NCBI GenBank assembly: GCA_036001225.1
Contig: DASYUM010000262.1
Span: 1-9,417, forward strand
Reading direction: 5' to 3'
Source of the DNA: DASYUM01 sp036001225
GTDB lineage: Bacteria; Methylomirabilota; Methylomirabilia; Rokubacteriales; DASRDR01
DNA: 9,417 bases
Position 1 is the first letter of the stretch. Each line of letters opens with the position of its first letter. Below are positions 6,552 to 9,417 of the stretch, piece after piece. A program made the position numbers and the translations under genes. Under the pieces are notes generated by a model. The model searched no databases, was not told where the DNA came from, and saw nothing but the letters and a program-made list of their open reading frames with translations.

Positions 6552-8501
6552 ATGTTCCCGCACCTCCTGAGCCCGCTGCGCGTCGGCCGGCTCGACCTGC
6601 CCAACCGCGTCCTCATCACCGCCCACACCACCAACTACGTGGATGGCCACGGGCTCCCCGATGACCGCGCCGTCCACTACTACGCCGAGCGGGCGCGGGG
6701 CGGGGCCGGCCTCATGATCACCGGCGCCTCCAGCGTCCACCCCTCGAGCCCGTCGGTCCGGGGGGTCGTCAACACGTACGACCCGCGAGTGGTGGACGCC
6801 TGGCGGGCGATCGCGGATGCCGTGCACGCCGCCGGCGGGCGCATCCTCGTCATGCTGACCCACATGGGCCGGGTGGGCCGGATGCCGGACACCCGCCCGC
6901 TGGTGGCGCCGTCCCCGCTGATCGACGGAAACTTCCACCAGGCGGTGCCTCACGAGCTGGGCCGGCGGGAGATCGCCGAGCTGGTGGCGGCCTTCGCGAC
7001 GGCGGCCCGGCGCGTGCGCGAGAGCGGGATGGACGGCGTCGAGCTGCAGGGCGCCCATGGCTACCTGATCGCCCAGTTCCTCTCGCCCCACAGCAACCGC
7101 CGCGCCGACGCCTACGGCGGCGACCTCGCCGGCCGGATGCGGTTCATGCTCGAGGTCGTGGACGCCGTACGGGCCGCGGTGGGCCGCGACTACACGCTGG
7201 GCATCCGGCTCAGCGCCGACGAGCTGGTCCCGGGCGGCCTGACCCTCGACGAGACGCGCGCCATCGTCCGGCGCCTGGAGGCGACCGGCCACCTCGACTT
7301 CATGGACGTGAGCGCGGGGACCGACGCCGACCTGATGAGCCTGGCCCAGCACATCCCCTCCATGTACTTCCCGCCCGCGAACCTGGTGCACTTCGCGGCC
7401 GCCATCAAGCGGGTGGCGGCCCTCCCCGTCGCCTGCGCGGGCGCCATCCGCGACCCGGCGGTGGCCGAGACGATCGTGGCGGGCGGCCAGGCCGATCTGG
7501 TGGGGATGACCCGCGCCCACATCGCCGACCCGCACCTGGTCGCGAAGCTCCGGGAGGGGCGGCTCGACGACGTCCGCCGCTGCATCGGCTGCATGCAGGC
7601 CTGCCTGGAGGCGCTCGCCAACGGCCAGCCGATCGGCTGCGTCTACAACCCGGTCACCGGCCGCGAGCGCGAGTGGGCCACCCTGCCGCCCGCGTCGCGG
7701 GCCCGGCGGGTCGTCGTGGTCGGCGGCGGGCCGGGCGGCCTGGAAGCCGCCCGGGTGGCCGCGCTGCGCGGCCACCGCGTCGTGCTCCTGGAGGCGGCCG
7801 GGCGGCTCGGGGGCCAGCTCCACCTCGCGGCCCGGCTCCCGCAGCGCGAGAACTTCCTGGAGATCGTCCGCTTCCTCGACGGCCAGGTGACCAAGCTCGG
7901 GGTCGAGGTGCGACTCGGGCAGTCGGCCGACGTCGCCGCGATCCGGGCGGAGGGGCCGGACGCCGTGGTGATCGCGACCGGCAGTCAGCCGACCCTGCCC
8001 GAAGACCTTCCCGGGCAGCCGGGCGCGGTCGTTCACGCGGCCGACGTCGCGAACGGCACGGCGACGGTCGGGCCGCGGGTCCTGGTCGTGGACCAGGACG
8101 GCCACCTGCGCGGCTGCGGCGTCGCCGACCTCCTGGCCGGCCAGGGGCGGCGGGTGCGGATCGCGAGCGAGCAGCTCTACCTCGGGCAGAACATCGACCT
8201 CAAGACGCTCTACCCGCTCTACCGCCGGCTCCGCGCCCAGGGCGTCGAGCTGTGGCCCTCGACCCGCTTCGCGGGCTGGGACGCCGGCCGCCCGGTGGTG
8301 GCCGACGTCTTCACCGGTGCCGGCCGGACGCTCGACGACGTGGACACGGTGGTGTGGGCGGCGCCCGGTCGCGCCCGGGCCGACCTGGTGGAGCCGCTCC
8401 GCGCCGCCGGCCTCGAGGTCCACGCGGTCGGCGACTGCGTGGCTCCCCGCCGCGTCGAGCACGCGGTCCACGAAGCCCATGCCGTGGCCCGGGGCCTCTA
8501 G
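6552..8501 (+). CDS. FMN/4Fe-4S/FAD oxidoreductase, trimethylamine dehydrogenase / 2,4-dienoyl-CoA reductase (OYE) family
   Basis: A complete 649-residue cytoplasmic flavoprotein. Residues 1-340 form the old-yellow-enzyme TIM barrel for FMN: LPNRVLITAH (16-25), YYAERARGGAGLMITG (43-58), ELQGAHGYLIAQFLSPHSNR (164-183) with the following RADAYGG, and VGMTRAHIADP (317-327). Cys344, Cys347, Cys351 and Cys363 (CIGCMQAC plus a later Cys) are the expected 4Fe-4S ligands. VVVVGGGPGGLEAARVAA (387-404) is an FAD/ADP-binding Rossmann motif; VIATGSQP (473-480) and HAVGDC (624-629) close the domain. The second nucleotide fold (about 508-538, VLVVDQDGHLRGCGVADLLA) lacks a GxGxxG motif and resembles trimethylamine/dimethylamine dehydrogenase-type sequences more than NADPH-using FadH. 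Electrons may therefore go to an electron-transfer flavoprotein (inference). I chose the ATG at 6552 because a GTG at 6495 would add 19 residues encoded by the repeat. The gene is last in the operon after hyuB; N-demethylation or enoate/amine oxidation are possible roles. Confidence 0.88.
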   Translation: MFPHLLSPLRVGRLDLPNRVLITAHTTNYVDGHGLPDDRAVHYYAERARGGAGLMITGASSVHPSSPSVRGVVNTYDPRVVDAWRAIADAVHAAGGRILVMLTHMGRVGRMPDTRPLVAPSPLIDGNFHQAVPHELGRREIAELVAAFATAARRVRESGMDGVELQGAHGYLIAQFLSPHSNRRADAYGGDLAGRMRFMLEVVDAVRAAVGRDYTLGIRLSADELVPGGLTLDETRAIVRRLEATGHLDFMDVSAGTDADLMSLAQHIPSMYFPPANLVHFAAAIKRVAALPVACAGAIRDPAVAETIVAGGQADLVGMTRAHIADPHLVAKLREGRLDDVRRCIGCMQACLEALANGQPIGCVYNPVTGREREWATLPPASRARRVVVVGGGPGGLEAARVAALRGHRVVLLEAAGRLGGQLHLAARLPQRENFLEIVRFLDGQVTKLGVEVRLGQSADVAAIRAEGPDAVVIATGSQPTLPEDLPGQPGAVVHAADVANGTATVGPRVLVVDQDGHLRGCGVADLLAGQGRRVRIASEQLYLGQNIDLKTLYPLYRRLRAQGVELWPSTRFAGWDAGRPVVADVFTGAGRTLDDVDTVVWAAPGRARADLVEPLRAAGLEVHAVGDCVAPRRVEHAVHEAHAVARGL

Positions 8502-8505
8502 CCCT

Positions 8506-8531
8506 CGGGAACGCCGGTTGACCGGCTCCCG
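8506..8531. promoter_or_regulatory. Inverted repeat overlapping the -35 box (terminator-like hairpin or operator)
   Basis: CGGGA (8506-8510), a two-base bulge AC, GCCGG (8513-8517), loop TTGA, CCGGC (8522-8526), TCCCG (8527-8531). This is a 10-base-pair GC-rich stem starting 5 bases after the oxidoreductase stop. There is no T-tract, so intrinsic termination would be atypical. The loop TTGA is the first part of the -35 box of the next promoter, so in DNA form it could be an operator for a dimeric regulator. Confidence 0.45.
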
Positions 8532-8547
8532 CCCACGTTCCTATACT
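8518..8547 (+). promoter_or_regulatory. Sigma70-like promoter of the solute-binding protein gene
   Basis: TTGACC (8518-8523), an 18-base spacer and TATACT (8542-8547). Expected transcription start is near 8554, giving a leader of about 60 bases before the ATG at 8614. Same architecture as the promoters at 1878-1907 and 2640-2669. Confidence 0.7.
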
Positions 8548-8581
8548 CGCTCGGCCGCACCTCCACGAGCGAACGCGACCC

Positions 8582-8604
8582 GCCGGCCGAAGCCGGCAAA
8601 GGAG
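8582..8604 (+). promoter_or_regulatory. Leader hairpin abutting the ribosome binding site of the binding-protein gene
   Basis: GCCGGC (8582-8587), loop CGAA, GCCGGC (8592-8597) forms a 6-base-pair stem, followed at once by AAAGGAG (8598-8604), a strong Shine-Dalgarno sequence 9 bases before the ATG. The hairpin leaves the ribosome binding site free. It may stabilise the 5' end or block upstream structure; no riboswitch fold is recognised. Confidence 0.5.
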
Positions 8605-8613
8605 CACACAACG

Positions 8614-9417
8614 ATGCGACGGGCGACGTGGCTCACCGTCACGCTCATCCTGGCCCTGGCCGGGAGCATCCTCGCGCCGGAGGCGGCGCTCGGGCAGAGC
8701 AAGAAGCTCGTCTACTGGACCCACTGGGAGCAGAACCCCGACTTCAACAAGTGGTACGAGACCAAGGGCAAGGAGTTCGCCAAGACCGCCGGTTACGAGG
8801 TCGAGGTGGTCACCATCCCCTATCAGGGCTACGAAGCCAAGTACCTGGCCGCGCTCATGGGCCGCACCGGCGCCCCCGATTTCTTCAACGGCATGACGCA
8901 CCAGTGGTGCGGGCAGTACGACTTCTGCGATCCGATGCCGGCCGATCTGGCGAAGCTCTGGGACGAGAGCCTCCCGAGGTACATGGTGCCCATCGGGAAG
9001 TGGAAGAACGCCCGCTACGGCGTTCCCCTCGAGCACGGAAACTTTCAGCAGATGTACCTCAACGCCGACCTCTTCAAGAAGGCGGGGCTCGACCCCGAAC
9101 ACCCCCCGAAGACTCTCGACGACTGGCTGGCGGCCATGAAGAAGCTGACCGTGTTCGACGCCAAGGGTGAGCCGACCCAGGTCGGCTTCGCCATCCGGCA
9201 CAAGGGCCATCCGGTGGGGATCACCGACAAGTTCCTCCCCTTCGCCCACGCCTTCGGCGCCCGGATGATCAGCCCCGCTCACGACAAGGCCACCGGCTTC
9301 GCCAATAGCCCCGAGATGGTCGCGGCGCTCCAGTTCTACGGCGACCTCGTGATCAAGCACAAGGTGTCGAGCCTCGCCTTCGGCAACCCGGAAGATACCT
9401 TCGGGCAGAAGCGCGCG
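8614..9417 (+). CDS. Extracellular solute-binding protein, family 1 (3' partial)
   Basis: The frame is open from the ATG at 8614 to the right edge (268 residues seen; family members are usually about 400-450). It encodes the periplasmic receptor of an ABC importer. The first 27 residues form a Sec signal peptide: MRR, a hydrophobic stretch LTVTLILALAGSILA, and a likely cleavage after Ala-Leu-Gly27. There is no lipobox cysteine. The mature part begins KKLVYWTHWEQNPDF and shows the SBP_bac_1 pattern: YLAALMGRTGAPDFF (77-91), RYGVPLEHGNFQQMYLNADL (134-153), FKKAGLDPEHPPKTLDDW (154-171) and PFAHAFGARMIS (209-220). These resemble sugar, glycerol-phosphate and oligosaccharide binders (UgpB/MalE-like). 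Cys99 and Cys105 could form a disulphide. The gene has its own promoter and a strong ribosome binding site, so it probably opens a separate transporter operon with permease genes to the right. The ligand is unknown. Confidence 0.9.
   Translation, partial: MRRATWLTVTLILALAGSILAPEAALGQSKKLVYWTHWEQNPDFNKWYETKGKEFAKTAGYEVEVVTIPYQGYEAKYLAALMGRTGAPDFFNGMTHQWCGQYDFCDPMPADLAKLWDESLPRYMVPIGKWKNARYGVPLEHGNFQQMYLNADLFKKAGLDPEHPPKTLDDWLAAMKKLTVFDAKGEPTQVGFAIRHKGHPVGITDKFLPFAHAFGARMISPAHDKATGFANSPEMVAALQFYGDLVIKHKVSSLAFGNPEDTFGQKRA

Noticed and set aside
4577..6634. 685-codon open frame antisense to hyuB
   Set aside because: Same codon-bias shadow; it crosses the hyuA/hyuB junction and the repeat, and shows no recognisable motif.
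6186..8480. 764-codon open frame antisense to the flavoprotein gene
   Set aside because: Compositionally biased, no domain, and directly opposite a gene with complete family motifs.
1..9417. CRISPR array, tRNA/rRNA gene or intact insertion sequence
   Set aside because: No regularly spaced direct repeats, cloverleaf-like segments, rRNA signatures or transposase motifs were seen.

Overview
The window is very GC-rich DNA (around 70% or more by eye). Codon third positions are almost always G or C, and long open antisense frames occur as a by-product. Gene content is typical of metabolically versatile soil or groundwater bacteria: ABC importer parts, an M20 hydrolase, a hydantoinase A/B pair and an old-yellow-enzyme-type flavoprotein. 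Together with sigma70-like promoters and a decayed DUF222/HNH gene, this would suit a lineage such as Candidatus Rokubacteria/Methylomirabilota or a high-GC proteobacterium. The taxonomic guess is weak because no marker gene is present. The substrate-binding protein has a plain Sec signal peptide without a lipobox, which favours a diderm (Gram-negative-type) envelope.

Layout, left to right. (1) 1-689, plus: the 3' part of a PotA/FbpC-type ABC ATPase, entering the window at its signature motif and ending in a TOBE region. (2) 705-1868, minus: a complete M20 metallopeptidase of the carboxypeptidase G2 type, convergent with the ATPase. The two stops are 15 bases apart, and an imperfect palindromic repeat sits at the junction. 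(3) 1869-2675: an 807-base stretch with no intact gene. It holds the peptidase promoter (minus), a decayed minus-strand DUF222/HNH (13E12-type) pseudogene, and the promoter of the next operon (plus). (4) 2676-8501, plus: an apparent three-gene operon. hyuA and hyuB overlap by one base; a second copy of the palindromic repeat follows; then comes a 649-residue FMN/4Fe-4S/FAD oxidoreductase of the trimethylamine dehydrogenase/2,4-dienoyl-CoA reductase family. (5) 8502-8613: a short intergenic region with a strong hairpin overlapping the -35 box of a promoter. (6) 8614-9417, plus: the start of a family 1 extracellular solute-binding protein that runs off the right edge, probably the first gene of another ABC importer operon.

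The region looks like a scavenging and catabolism locus for small nitrogen-containing organic compounds. Importers flank an amide hydrolase (M20), an ATP-dependent hydantoinase-like pair and a flavoprotein of a family that includes N-demethylating amine dehydrogenases. A route of the type cyclic N-methylated imide to ureido acid to N-methyl amino acid to demethylated product is plausible, but it is inference only. No substrate can be read from the sequence.

The clearest regulatory observation is that three promoters share one architecture (TTGAC plus one base, exactly 18 bases, then TAnAnT). The hyuA promoter places the expected transcription start on the A of its ATG, so the hyuA message is probably leaderless.
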